A DNA stretch of 21,805 nt, taken from a virus. The number at the start of each line of letters is the position of its first letter. The first letter of the stretch is position 1. A program made the translations under genes and the position numbers. The stretch covers positions 1 through 21,805 of the IMG/VR virus record IMGVR_UViG_3300037294_000216; one strand, given 5' to 3'. Of the stretch, positions 7,166-13,049 are shown one piece after another. Under the pieces are notes generated by a model that was given only the letters and a program-made list of their open reading frames with translations, was not told the DNA's origin and did not search any database.

Positions 7166-7306
7166 ATGAAAGACGAAAAAATTAAAGAAATATTTTTAAA
7201 ATACATTTATAGTATAGAAGCTGAAAACTTTGTGAACTACACTTATTTAGAAGTTATAGAAATGTTAGAAAATTTAGAATCTGATTTATTAATTGAAAAT
7301 ATTTAA
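7166..7306 (+). CDS. Hypothetical 46-aa acidic protein
   Basis: A 46-residue frame beginning two bases after the Erf stop in AATT-ATG context and ending one base before the next ATG. It is acidic and helical (KEIFLKYIYSIEAENF then LEVIEMLENLESDLL). The tight fit inside the recombination operon supports translation. Function unknown. Confidence 0.55.
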   Translation: MKDEKIKEIFLKYIYSIEAENFVNYTYLEVIEMLENLESDLLIENI

Positions 7307-7307
7307 T

Positions 7308-7562
7308 ATGGGAGCAAATAGCGAATTAATGATTAGAATGAGCGAGGAGGAGTTTTACAGAATACCACCAGATATTCGCCAAAGTTATCTTAGCAGTAAA
7401 ATGGTAACGCCCGAGTTAAACGATTGGAGCGAGTTGATGCAAGATGAACATTACAGCGTTTTATATTACGCAAGTAAAAAAGTTAAGCAAAATTTAGAAC
7501 AAAGAGCATACGATTTAAGAGAGAAAAAAAGAGAGAATATTAAAAACAATTTAAACAAGTAA
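7308..7562 (+). CDS. Hypothetical protein, 84 aa
   Basis: ATG 7308 is preferred to a TTG at 7293, which would overlap the preceding gene. The 84-residue protein contains MSEEEFYRIPPDIRQSYL, a pattern of a short helix and loop, and a strongly basic C-terminal helix (DLREKKRENIKNNLNK) that may contact nucleic acid. It lies between the Erf and the DUF3127 genes, so a role in DNA metabolism is plausible but unproven. Confidence 0.55.
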   Translation: MGANSELMIRMSEEEFYRIPPDIRQSYLSSKMVTPELNDWSELMQDEHYSVLYYASKKVKQNLEQRAYDLREKKRENIKNNLNK

Positions 7563-7566
7563 AATT

Positions 7567-7914
7567 ATGGAAATTTTAGGAAAGATTATCGTATTAGGAA
7601 ATACAGAAATAGTTGGAAGTGCGGGAACATTTAAAAAGCGTACATTAGTTGTAGAAACCGAAGAGCAATACCCGCAGAAAATAGCTATTGACTTTGTACA
7701 AGATAAATGCGAAATACTAGACAAATACCTATTAGGGCATAACGTAAAGGTCGGTATTAACATTAGAGGTAACGAATACAACGGTAAGTATTATGTTAGC
7801 TTACAAGGCTGGAAAATAGATTTTTTAGACCAAAGTAACACGGCTAATTTAAAGCCAGAGAAACAAGCGGTAAATGCGCCTAAACAAGTTGTAGAAGATG
7901 ACTTGCCTTTTTAA
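7567..7914 (+). CDS. DUF3127 protein, probable ssDNA-binding OB-fold protein
   Basis: 115 residues. The body follows the DUF3127 pattern: an N-terminal strand MEILGKIIV, FKKRTLVVETEEQYPQKI (about 23-40) and NIRGNEYNGKYYVSLQGWKI (about 65-84), strands expected of an OB fold. The C-terminus is an extended linker ending in the acidic tip DDLPF, like the protein-interaction tip of bacterial SSB (DDDIPF). It therefore probably coats single-stranded phage DNA and recruits partners, working with the Erf protein encoded upstream. A strong terminator follows after about 17 bases. Confidence 0.78.
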   Translation: MEILGKIIVLGNTEIVGSAGTFKKRTLVVETEEQYPQKIAIDFVQDKCEILDKYLLGHNVKVGINIRGNEYNGKYYVSLQGWKIDFLDQSNTANLKPEKQAVNAPKQVVEDDLPF

Positions 7915-7931
7915 ATTAAAAATATTATTAC

Positions 7932-7964
7932 AAAATCCTATAATTAATTTTATAGGATTTTTTT
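7932..7964 (+). terminator. Strong rho-independent terminator
   Basis: A perfect 12-bp stem, AAAATCCTATAA (7932-7943) with TTATAGGATTTT (7950-7961), a six-base loop and a T run to 7964. It ends the recombination operon. Confidence 0.88.
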
Positions 7965-8007
7965 ATACCTTTTAACATAATTTAACATTTATAATGGAAT
8001 ATTAGTT

Positions 8008-8015
8008 TATCTTTG
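8008..8015 (+). promoter_or_regulatory. Promoter of the structured leader and replication genes
   Basis: TATCTTTG (8008-8015) is a good -7 box, but no TATTGTTTA lies at -33. Instead TTAACATTTA (7982-7991), the exact reverse complement of the TAAATGTTAA repeat, sits about where the -33 region should be, with a partial copy TTAACATAAT at 7972. This may make the promoter dependent on a regulator. Confidence 0.65.
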
Positions 8016-8019
8016 TGAA

Positions 8020-8110
8020 AGTATTATTTGGTAGAGAACTTAATACTATTTAAAACATTTTATTATCCTATCAGTGCGGAACTCTACTTCCAATCTGGTG
8101 GGATTTTTTT
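8020..8110 (+). ncRNA. Structured leader RNA with terminator and long-range pairing
   Basis: Directly after the promoter, AGTATTA (8020-8026) pairs with TAATACT (8041-8047) around a 14-base loop that contains GTAGAG (8031-8036). A second hairpin pairs ATCCTATCAG (8065-8074) with CTGGTGGGAT (8095-8104), 10 bp with two G-U, followed by seven T (8104-8110), a terminator. Its loop contains GGAA/TTCC closing CTCTAC (8082-8087), the exact complement of GTAGAG. Either a kissing-loop/pseudoknot attenuator controls the gene at 8122, or the unit is a short free RNA of about 90 bases. The pairings are seen; the function is inference. Confidence 0.6.
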
Positions 8111-8121
8111 ATTAAAAAACA

Positions 8122-8871
8122 ATGAATAGTTACGAACTTTCTAGAAATTGGTTTGATTGGTCTTTTGAAAATCCAGAATTAGTTAACCCTAACCATACTG
8201 CAATTTATTTTTTTGCTATTGAACATTGTAATAGATTAGGTTGGAAAGAAAAATTTGGCTTTCCTACTCAAATGGTTATGGATGCTTTAGGTATAAAAAA
8301 ACATCAAACTTACATTAAGTATTTTAATGAATTGGTAGATTATGGATTTATAAAAATGATACAAAAATCTAAAAATCAATATTCAGCAAATATAATTAGC
8401 CTTATAACTGCTACGCCAAAAAACGGCAAAGCACTAGACAAAGCAATCATAAACCATGGGGCAAAGCAAACACAAACCAATGGGCAAAGCAATAGTAGTA
8501 TAGATAAACAAATAAACAATATAACAACAAACCAAATAACTAGTTTAGATTTAGAAATTTTTGAAGCAGAAATCATTGAATATTCTTTTACGGACTTTTG
8601 GGAGATTTACCCAAATAAAACAAACAAGAAATTAGCCGAGGTTAAATTTAATAAACTAACTAAAGAGCAAAAAGATTTAGTAGAATATCATTTACCTTTG
8701 TTTGTGGCTAACAAACCATTTAAAGAATATAATTACCCACACGCGACAACTTACTTAAATCAAGACCGCTACAAAGACGAAATAACAACTAATTTAAAAA
8801 CACAAGAAAATGAACGACTTAAACAAATTTCAACAATGCTTAGGAGTGATGGATCTGCAAAATATCTCTGA
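8122..8871 (+). CDS. Phage replication initiator/helicase-loader-like protein
   Basis: 249 residues. The N-terminal domain (about 1-95) looks like a winged helix: FPTQMVMDALGIKKHQTYIK (47-66) followed by LVDYGFIKMIQKS. A polar Asn/Gln-rich linker spans about 112-140. The C-terminal part (about 155-225) has FTDFWEIYP, a run of basic residues and HATTYLNQDRY, the arrangement found in the C-terminal domain of DnaD/DnaT-like phage replication proteins. Such proteins bind the origin and help load the replicative helicase. No obvious iteron array is present inside the gene. It is read from the structured leader upstream. Confidence is good for replication, lower for the exact step. Confidence 0.65.
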   Translation: MNSYELSRNWFDWSFENPELVNPNHTAIYFFAIEHCNRLGWKEKFGFPTQMVMDALGIKKHQTYIKYFNELVDYGFIKMIQKSKNQYSANIISLITATPKNGKALDKAIINHGAKQTQTNGQSNSSIDKQINNITTNQITSLDLEIFEAEIIEYSFTDFWEIYPNKTNKKLAEVKFNKLTKEQKDLVEYHLPLFVANKPFKEYNYPHATTYLNQDRYKDEITTNLKTQENERLKQISTMLRSDGSAKYL

Positions 8872-9112
8872 TTTAAAAAAATCTTTAGCCTACGCATTTG
8901 AGAGAACAGATTTTGAACTTAGAAACCTAGACAAAATCATCGAAGAAATAAATAGCGAATTTAAAAACTTGCCAGAAAAAGAAATTATAAAAGCAATTAG
9001 AAACGGTGCTTTTGGAAAGTACGGAAGAACCTATAAACTTTCTACGCAAGAAGTATGTTTCTGGATTTACAGCTACCTTAAAGAAAAAGAATCTAAAAGA
9101 CTAAAATTATGA
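8810..9112 (+). CDS. Conserved phage protein of the replication operon (100 aa)
   Basis: 100 residues; the start lies 62 bases inside the preceding gene in another frame, a typical phage overlap. The C-terminal part AIRNGAFGKYGRTYKLSTQE followed by VCFWIYSYLKEKE is a pattern I recognise from small proteins next to replication genes in Bacteroidota phages. It is highly charged and probably all-helical. The stop overlaps the next start by four bases. Exact role unknown; a replisome accessory protein would fit. Confidence 0.6.
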   Translation: MNDLNKFQQCLGVMDLQNISDLKKSLAYAFERTDFELRNLDKIIEEINSEFKNLPEKEIIKAIRNGAFGKYGRTYKLSTQEVCFWIYSYLKEKESKRLKL

Positions 9113-9606
9113 GTTGGGTTATACAAAATTCTGTAAATCGCGTTTTTAACGCTTTTAAGCGCAATAAAAATAATATCTATAAAGAAGATATAGAGGCACT
9201 AAAACTAATCAATGAAGCCCTATTAGGACACGAAAAAACGATAGTCAATGATAATCTACTCTTTTCAAAATTACTTTCTGTACAATTACGGCAAAATATA
9301 ATCTATTTTAAGGATATTGGACTGGCTATAAAAGCAGTTCAAAGAGATTTGAGAAATACAGTAGAATTTAATATAAACTTGTTAACTTTGGATTTAAACA
9401 ATCACGAGTTAGAAAATTATTTTAAAAGCATTGGAATTGAAAAATACAATACTTTGGAGGAGTGGGAAAGTAACAAGCAAATAATTAGCGATAACCAGCA
9501 AGAAATTATCAAGAAAGTTTTAAAAAGTTGGAGCGTAGAAGATGTTGAAAAAAGTTTCTATAAGTCTGCAAATCAAATAATAAAAGATATAGAAAATTAC
9601 AAGTAA
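9109..9606 (+). CDS. Hypothetical protein, 165 aa
   Basis: 165 residues, probably mostly helical and highly charged (KEDIEALKLINEALLG, RQNIIYFKDIGLAIKAVQRDL, then SVEDVEKSFYKSANQIIKDIE). It begins in an ATGA overlap with the previous gene, so it belongs to the replication operon. I recognise no family or catalytic motif. It is the last phage gene before the cassette array. Confidence 0.6.
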   Translation: MSWVIQNSVNRVFNAFKRNKNNIYKEDIEALKLINEALLGHEKTIVNDNLLFSKLLSVQLRQNIIYFKDIGLAIKAVQRDLRNTVEFNINLLTLDLNNHELENYFKSIGIEKYNTLEEWESNKQIISDNQQEIIKKVLKSWSVEDVEKSFYKSANQIIKDIENYK

Positions 9607-9637
9607 ATGTTAAATTTTAAAAATAAATTAAAAAAAG

Positions 9638-9669
9638 TATTGTTTATTTAATTAAAGTATTTATATTTG
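9638..9669 (+). promoter_or_regulatory. Phage promoter upstream of the cassette array
   Basis: TATTGTTTA (9638-9646) and TATATTTG (9662-9669) with 19 bases between TTG and -7. TAAATGTTAA lies upstream at 9604-9613. It matches the other phage promoters, not the cassette sequence, and points into the array; with the array removed it would serve the ATPase gene at 12059. Confidence 0.85.
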
Positions 9670-9693
9670 TAGAAGCAATAAATAATTAATTAA

Positions 9694-9826
9694 TTCTAAC
9701 GGATTGCGTCTTTATTTCAGTTGCGAAGTTTGTACCCGAGATTTTTCCGCCACAACAAAACGTATTGCGATACGTGAACGTTATTAAACTACAAAACTCG
9801 CAATTGAATAAAACCGCGGTTATAGA
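9694..9826 (+). repeat. Leading attC-like site without its cassette gene
   Basis: R''-like TTCTAAC (9694-9700) and R'-like G|TTATAG (9819-9825) flank a foldable region. The stem pairs 9718-9734 (CAGTTGCGAAGTTTGTA) with 9790-9806 (TACAAAACTCGCAATTG), 14 of 17 plus one G-U. An inner CGTAT/ATACG hairpin lies at 9761-9774. No gene of the array precedes it; the upstream gene is phage. Confidence 0.7.
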
Positions 9827-9856
9827 CAGTTGTGGTTAATTAAAACAAAAAATGTT

Positions 9857-10255
9857 ATGGAAATAGATTTAAACAAATTATCAACAAAAGAAGTTTTTGA
9901 ACTTATTGATAAAGTAAATAATCATTTTACTTCAATAAAAGGATGGGGATTAATAAAAAACAATTTAATTGAAGATTTTGACGAAAGTTCTTATTTAGTT
10001 GAATCAGGATTACAAGTAGATGAAGAATTAATACAAGAGTTTTTTAACGAGTTTGAGTATAATGTTGAAGATGGATTCTATGAATTTAGATTTTTATTAT
10101 CATATTCATCTGCTCAAATTGGTAATTATCCACCTCCTAATATAGAATGTCAAGCATATTATGATTATTACGATTCTATATTTGATTTAAAAGTAAGTTT
10201 AGAGGATTATACAAAAGGAATTATTTATGAAGCAATTGCGGATAATCCGTTTTGA
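9857..10255 (+). CDS. Cassette gene 1, hypothetical protein (132 aa)
   Basis: ATG 9857 lies 37 bases after the cassette junction, in AAAATGTT-ATG context; a TTG 27 bases upstream falls in the recombination box and is unlikely. The 132-residue protein is very acidic with few basic residues, soluble, and has aromatic-rich segments (DGFYEFRFLL, YYDYYDSIFDLKV) between helices. I recognise no family. The stop TGA is 14 bases before the start of the R'' half of attC, so gene and site form one compact cassette. Acidic small cassette proteins are often DNA mimics or anti-defence factors in phages, but that is only a thought. Confidence 0.65.
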   Translation: MEIDLNKLSTKEVFELIDKVNNHFTSIKGWGLIKNNLIEDFDESSYLVESGLQVDEELIQEFFNEFEYNVEDGFYEFRFLLSYSSAQIGNYPPPNIECQAYYDYYDSIFDLKVSLEDYTKGIIYEAIADNPF

Positions 10256-10274
10256 AAACGTAAATAAAACAATT

Positions 10275-10352
10275 GTCTATAACAAGCGCGCGCTTTGCGC
10301 AGGCTTTGCTTTCGCAAAGCGTGAGTTAGGCGAAGTGCGCGCTTGTTAGGCG
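10275..10352 (+). repeat. attC site of cassette 1
   Basis: AACAAGCGCGC (10281-10291) pairs perfectly over 11 bp with GCGCGCTTGTT (10337-10347). Inside, CGCTTTGCG (10291-10299) pairs with CGCAAAGCG (10313-10321). The right core site GTTAGGC (10345-10351) fits GTTRRRY exactly, and the recombination point is 10345|10346. GC content is far above the surroundings. Confidence 0.88.
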
Positions 10353-10502
10353 ATGCGCTTGCGCATTTCGCCTAACGTCCGAGTGCTTGGCGAAGAAGCG
10401 GACTTATGAAAATTATATTTTCAGAAAACAATAAACGCAATTAGAATTACAAAACTTGAATTATAAACTGAACCCGCTTTTTTGCCAAACACTTGTTATG
10501 TG
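10346..10502 (+). repeat. Gene-less mini cassette with its attC site
   Basis: The cassette body is only about 30 bases, and it starts and ends with GTTAGGCGA (10345-10353) and TCGCCTAAC (10368-10376), so it folds on itself and contains no gene. GCCTAAC fits RYYYAAC exactly. The attC stem pairs 10383-10401 (GTGCTTGGCGAAGAAGCGG) with the CCGCTTTTTTGCCAAACAC region at 10474-10492, with one mismatch and two G-U. The right junction is 10495|10496, GTTATGTG. Confidence 0.78.
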
Positions 10503-10531
10503 ATGAACGGGTTTTAACAACTAAATTAATT

Positions 10532-10834
10532 ATGAAACAATTAGCATCTATTAGAACAAATTTGAGCTTTTCAGTTGAAACAGGAACTACTGAATTAAAA
10601 CCGACAATTGAAATAGTATTGTTGACTTATAAGCCTGAATATTCATTTAATGCAAAAAGTGAAATTCAGCAAAAAAGAGCATTAGACGAAACAAGATTGA
10701 TATTAAGTACTGAAGGACTAAATCAAATGATTGCAAACTTACAATTATCTCTTGCTCAACTTCAACAATATGAACAAATGGGCGTTGCTTTAAATAACGT
10801 TATCAAGGCAATGAAAGTTGATGAAAAACCGTAA
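10532..10834 (+). CDS. Cassette gene, hypothetical protein (100 aa)
   Basis: ATG 10532, 36 bases after the cassette junction, is chosen over a TTG at 10493 that spans the recombination site. The 100-residue protein has an N-terminal beta part (IRTNLSFSVETG, PTIEIVLLTYKP) and a C-terminal helical half with Gln and Leu repeats (LNQMIANLQLSLAQLQQYEQ). No membrane segment or known motif. The stop at 10832-10834 is nine bases before the R'' arm. Function unknown. Confidence 0.65.
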   Translation: MKQLASIRTNLSFSVETGTTELKPTIEIVLLTYKPEYSFNAKSEIQQKRALDETRLILSTEGLNQMIANLQLSLAQLQQYEQMGVALNNVIKAMKVDEKP

Positions 10835-10843
10835 ATATAGTTT

Positions 10844-10939
10844 ATCACATAACGGTTGCGTATATGAGAGGTACGCCACCGAGATTATGAACTGAAAAAA
10901 TATGTTTCTGCGTATCTCTTATATACGTTGTTACCACCA
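10844..10939 (+). repeat. attC site after the 100-aa cassette gene
   Basis: ATCACATAAC (10844-10853) is the complement of this cassette's start GTTATGTGAT (10495-10504). The stem pairs CGTATATGAGAGGTACGC (10859-10876) with GCGTATCTCTTATATACG (10910-10927), 18 positions with 16 Watson-Crick and two G-U. The junction is 10930|10931, followed by the next cassette TTACCACC. Confidence 0.88.
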
Positions 10940-10968
10940 GTACGGATTTTTAAAATAAAATTAATTAT

Positions 10969-11289
10969 ATGGAATTTTCATTTGAAGCAAAAGTAGTTCT
11001 AACATTAGAACACAAAAAAGGAATGGCAACATCAAAACACGTTGCAACTGATTTTAATCTTTATGTAATTGGAGAACTTGACAAAAAGCAATATTTAGAC
11101 AAAGAAGATTTGCCAACCAAAGCAGGTTCAAAAGTTTTATCTAATGTTCTTGTGCAAGGATTAGTAGGTAATATTCATTTAGCACACGAAAAAGGTTTTC
11201 GAGATAGTGCAGAACATTTACGATGGATTATTTCCGAATTAGAGCGAGGTTTTGTAACAGTTGCAAATGTAGAACAATCAAATTTTTAA
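10969..11289 (+). CDS. Cassette gene, conserved hypothetical protein (106 aa)
   Basis: First of two genes in one cassette, ATG 38 bases after the junction. Residues about 50-95 contain AGSKVLSNVLVQGLVGNIHL then RDSAEHLRWIISELERGFVTV, a pattern I have seen in small uncharacterised proteins of Bacteroidota and their phages. It is soluble and mostly helical with an N-terminal beta hairpin. The next gene follows after four bases, so the two probably act together. No enzymatic motif is visible. Confidence 0.65.
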   Translation: MEFSFEAKVVLTLEHKKGMATSKHVATDFNLYVIGELDKKQYLDKEDLPTKAGSKVLSNVLVQGLVGNIHLAHEKGFRDSAEHLRWIISELERGFVTVANVEQSNF

Positions 11290-11293
11290 TATT

Positions 11294-11551
11294 ATGAAAC
11301 CAAAAAAATTCAAAGAAGCAAATGTAACTTTTGCAAAAGACCAACCAGAATACCAACCATTACCAGCGTTTAGAAACGAAAGTCCACAAGGTGAAGTTAT
11401 AACGTGTTGGAATTTAACTTTTAGAGAAAGATTTAGAATTTTATTTAAAGGCGAAATTTGGCTTTCATTATTAACTTTTAACAATCCATTAACTCCAAGT
11501 TTTATAACCACAAAGAAGAGCGATGTACTTACTTCTGAAAACGATTCGTAG
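11294..11551 (+). CDS. Cassette gene, widespread small protein (85 aa)
   Basis: 85 residues. The stretch VTFAKDQPEYQPLPAFRN, then EVITCWNLTFRERFRILFKG, then IWLSLLTFNNPLTP is a pattern I recognise from small proteins of unknown function found in many phages and bacteria. Its conserved Trp, Glu-Arg and terminal Pro positions suggest a real fold. It lies four bases after the previous gene, and the TAG stop at 11549-11551 touches the R'' arm of the attC (from 11551). Two genes in one cassette suggest a functional pair, possibly with a toxin-antitoxin or interaction relation, but there is no direct evidence. Confidence 0.68.
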   Translation: MKPKKFKEANVTFAKDQPEYQPLPAFRNESPQGEVITCWNLTFRERFRILFKGEIWLSLLTFNNPLTPSFITTKKSDVLTSENDS

Positions 11552-11692
11552 TATTGGTGGTAACGGCGATGTATTGCTGAAGTTGCGAAAAAATATTACA
11601 GAATTCTAGATTAAAAACTGTCTTAACTGACAAAAAACAAATTATAAATTAAACACTTAACTCGCAATTTCTGCAATACAGTGTTATCAAAT
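11551..11692 (+). repeat. attC site after the two-gene cassette
   Basis: GTATTGGTGGTAAC (11551-11564) complements the start of this cassette, GTTACCACCAGTAC (10930-10943), in 13 of 14 positions plus one G-U. The stem pairs TGTATTGCTGAAGTTGCGA (11570-11588) with TCGCAATTTCTGCAATACA (11662-11680), with one G-U and one mismatch. The junction is 11683|11684 and the next cassette begins TTATCAAAT. Confidence 0.88.
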
Positions 11693-11701
11693 CGTTTTAA
11701 T

Positions 11702-11971
11702 ATGTACAAACCAATTAAATTACAAGGTTATAAAGATGCTTTTACTGTAAAGGCAAAAAATAGAAGATTTGCAATTATTAAAAAACAAGTTGATGACAAA
11801 AATAGAAATATGATTTACATAACTTCCTTGACTTCTGAAACAGGAAAAATGGATGTAGCAATTACAAAATTTTCAAATAATAACAAAGTGAAATATTCCT
11901 CAATAGTATTAAGTGATGAAGCAATTAGAGAACTTTACGCTTGTATGCACCACTATCTCAAAAATGTTTGA
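11702..11971 (+). CDS. Cassette gene, hypothetical protein (89 aa)
   Basis: ATG 11702 lies 18 bases after the junction; a GTG at 11681 would start inside the attC and is rejected. 89 residues, basic, with an N-terminal beta part (AFTVKAKNRRFAIIKKQV) that continues as antiparallel-looking strands (MIYITSLTSETGKMDVAITKF) and a C-terminal helix (DEAIRELYACMHHYLKN). The TGA stop (11969-11971) is inside the R'' box of the following attC. No known motif; a small nucleic-acid-binding protein is possible from charge and fold. Confidence 0.65.
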   Translation: MYKPIKLQGYKDAFTVKAKNRRFAIIKKQVDDKNRNMIYITSLTSETGKMDVAITKFSNNNKVKYSSIVLSDEAIRELYACMHHYLKNV

Positions 11972-11995
11972 TAACTTGTATATATACGAACCTAC
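11967..11995 (+). repeat. Remnant of the last attC site
   Basis: TTTGATAAC (11967-11975) is the complement of this cassette's start GTTATCAAA (11683-11691), so it is an R'' box. The following TTGTATATATACG should have a partner near a GTT core site, but none follows before the phage gene at 12059. The right half of the site is lost, marking the 3' edge of the array. Confidence 0.65.
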
Positions 11996-12058
11996 GTTTC
12001 TAAATAACTAATAACCAAACAATTAAAAATTAAAGCAATTGCGCTAAAAAAATAAATT

Positions 12059-12892
12059 ATGGATTTAAACTTTGAAGATTTAGAAAAAACATTACAAGAA
12101 GAACAAACTTTTGACTTTGATAAAACATTTAATAGTTGCTTTGTAGATTTGTCAATCGAAATACCTAAACCAGAAATATTAATCTCAATAGGTAACCACG
12201 AATATAAAGGAAATTTTTATGATACAGCCGTATGTACCGCTGGAGAGTTTTCAGCAATAGTAGGGCAATCAAAAAGTAAAAAGAGTTTTTTAAAATCTGC
12301 CATTTGCGCTTCGTATATTGGTGGCAACACAAACAACCTATTCCCAAACATTAAAGGGCATAGAACAAAGGATTACGGTATTATCGACATAGACACGGAA
12401 CAAGGTAACTATTATGCGCAAAGGACATTTAGACGACCTATTGAAATGGTTGGAGCGAATTATCAAAACTACCATAGCTTTGCAACAAGGCACTTGAAAA
12501 CAAGTGAAAGATTAAAGTTTACAGATGAACTTTTAATAAACCAATCTAAGTTTTGTAAAGAAAAAGTAAAACTATTGTTTATCGATGGTGTCGCAGATTT
12601 AGTAGAAAATACAAATGATTTAGTAATGAGTAAAGAGGTTGCAGATTATTTGCTAAGATGGACTTCGCAATACAATATACATATTTGCACGGTAATTCAC
12701 AAAGCAAGCGGCACAAACAAACCTTTAGGGCATTTAGGTACATTTGTATTAAAGAAAGCAGAAACTGTTATTGATTTAGAGAAAGACGATTTAGGCCAAA
12801 TTAAAGTAACTAATCCTTATAGTCGTGGATACCAATTTGAGGAGTTTTCATTTGACGTAAACAAAAATGCATTACCTTATTTATTAGAATAA
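12059..12892 (+). CDS. RecA/RepA-like replication ATPase
   Basis: 277 residues of the AAA_25/RepA-like group. Walker A is the variant AIVGQSKSKKSF (67-77) with KKS instead of GKS/T. A second strand-acid motif, GIIDIDTEQGNY, is at 107-118, and Walker B is LLFIDG (172-177) followed by AD. A later GHLGTFVLKKAET (224-236) occupies the position of the sensor/arginine loop. Such proteins are hexameric ATPases that unwind DNA or load helicase at the phage fork. It is the first phage gene after the cassette array, and its usual promoter was probably the one at 9638. The modified Walker A is common in Bacteroidota phage members as far as I recall. Confidence 0.78.
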   Translation: MDLNFEDLEKTLQEEQTFDFDKTFNSCFVDLSIEIPKPEILISIGNHEYKGNFYDTAVCTAGEFSAIVGQSKSKKSFLKSAICASYIGGNTNNLFPNIKGHRTKDYGIIDIDTEQGNYYAQRTFRRPIEMVGANYQNYHSFATRHLKTSERLKFTDELLINQSKFCKEKVKLLFIDGVADLVENTNDLVMSKEVADYLLRWTSQYNIHICTVIHKASGTNKPLGHLGTFVLKKAETVIDLEKDDLGQIKVTNPYSRGYQFEEFSFDVNKNALPYLLE

Positions 12893-12903
12893 TATAAACA
12901 TTG

Positions 12904-12918
12904 CGGCGATAATCGCCG
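12904..12918 (+). other. Compact GC hairpin between two replication-region genes
   Basis: CGGCGA pairs with TCGCCG around a TAA loop (12904-12918). There is no U run after it, so it is probably not a terminator; it may stabilise or separate the mRNA segments before the 36-aa gene at 12939. It is not flanked by attC boxes. Confidence 0.5.
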
Positions 12919-12938
12919 TTATTTGACTTAAATAAATT

Positions 12939-13049
12939 ATGACACACACACTAGAAACAATCAAAAAACTTATTCAAAAGCAATATTTGCGCGGGCAAAA
13001 CTGCGAGAAAACCAACGCTATTTATAGAAAAATTTTAAAAGAACTATGA
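12939..13049 (+). CDS. Hypothetical 36-aa basic protein
   Basis: ATG 12939 in AAATT-ATG context. The 36 residues are basic and probably helical (LETIKKLIQKQYLRGQNCEKTN). The stop overlaps the next start by four bases (ATGA), which supports translational coupling to the DUF1367 gene. Function unknown. Confidence 0.5.
   Translation: MTHTLETIKKLIQKQYLRGQNCEKTNAIYRKILKEL

Larger units (their letters stand above)
9694..11995 (+). mobile_element. Integron-type gene cassette array without visible integrase (CALIN)
   Basis: Five consecutive cassettes lie in the same orientation: 9820-10345, 10346-10495 (no gene), 10496-10930, 10931-11683 and 11684 to about 11995 (3' end damaged), preceded by a lone attC-like site at 9694-9826. 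Each junction is G|TT. Each cassette begins with bases that are the reverse complement of the R'' box at its own 3' end: GTTATAGACA/TGTCTATAAC, GTTAGGCGA/TCGCCTAAC, GTTATGTGAT/ATCACATAAC, GTTACCACCA/TGGTGGTAAC, GTTATCAAA/TTTGATAAC. The upstream attC does not share these bases. This is the integron cassette signature, because the R' tail comes from the cassette itself. Between the boxes lie long imperfect stems. No tyrosine integrase gene is in the window. Confidence 0.88.

Noticed and set aside
10275-10380. GC-rich inverted repeats as a transcription terminator or insertion sequence ends
   Set aside because: There is no U run and no transposase. The box complementarity to the cassette starts explains the repeats better as attC sites.
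9694-11995. An integron integrase gene inside or next to the array
   Set aside because: No frame in the window shows a tyrosine recombinase pattern; neighbours are phage replication genes.
12904-12918. The CGGCGA hairpin as another attC site
   Set aside because: It has no RYYYAAC or GTTRRRY boxes and no cassette-start complementarity.
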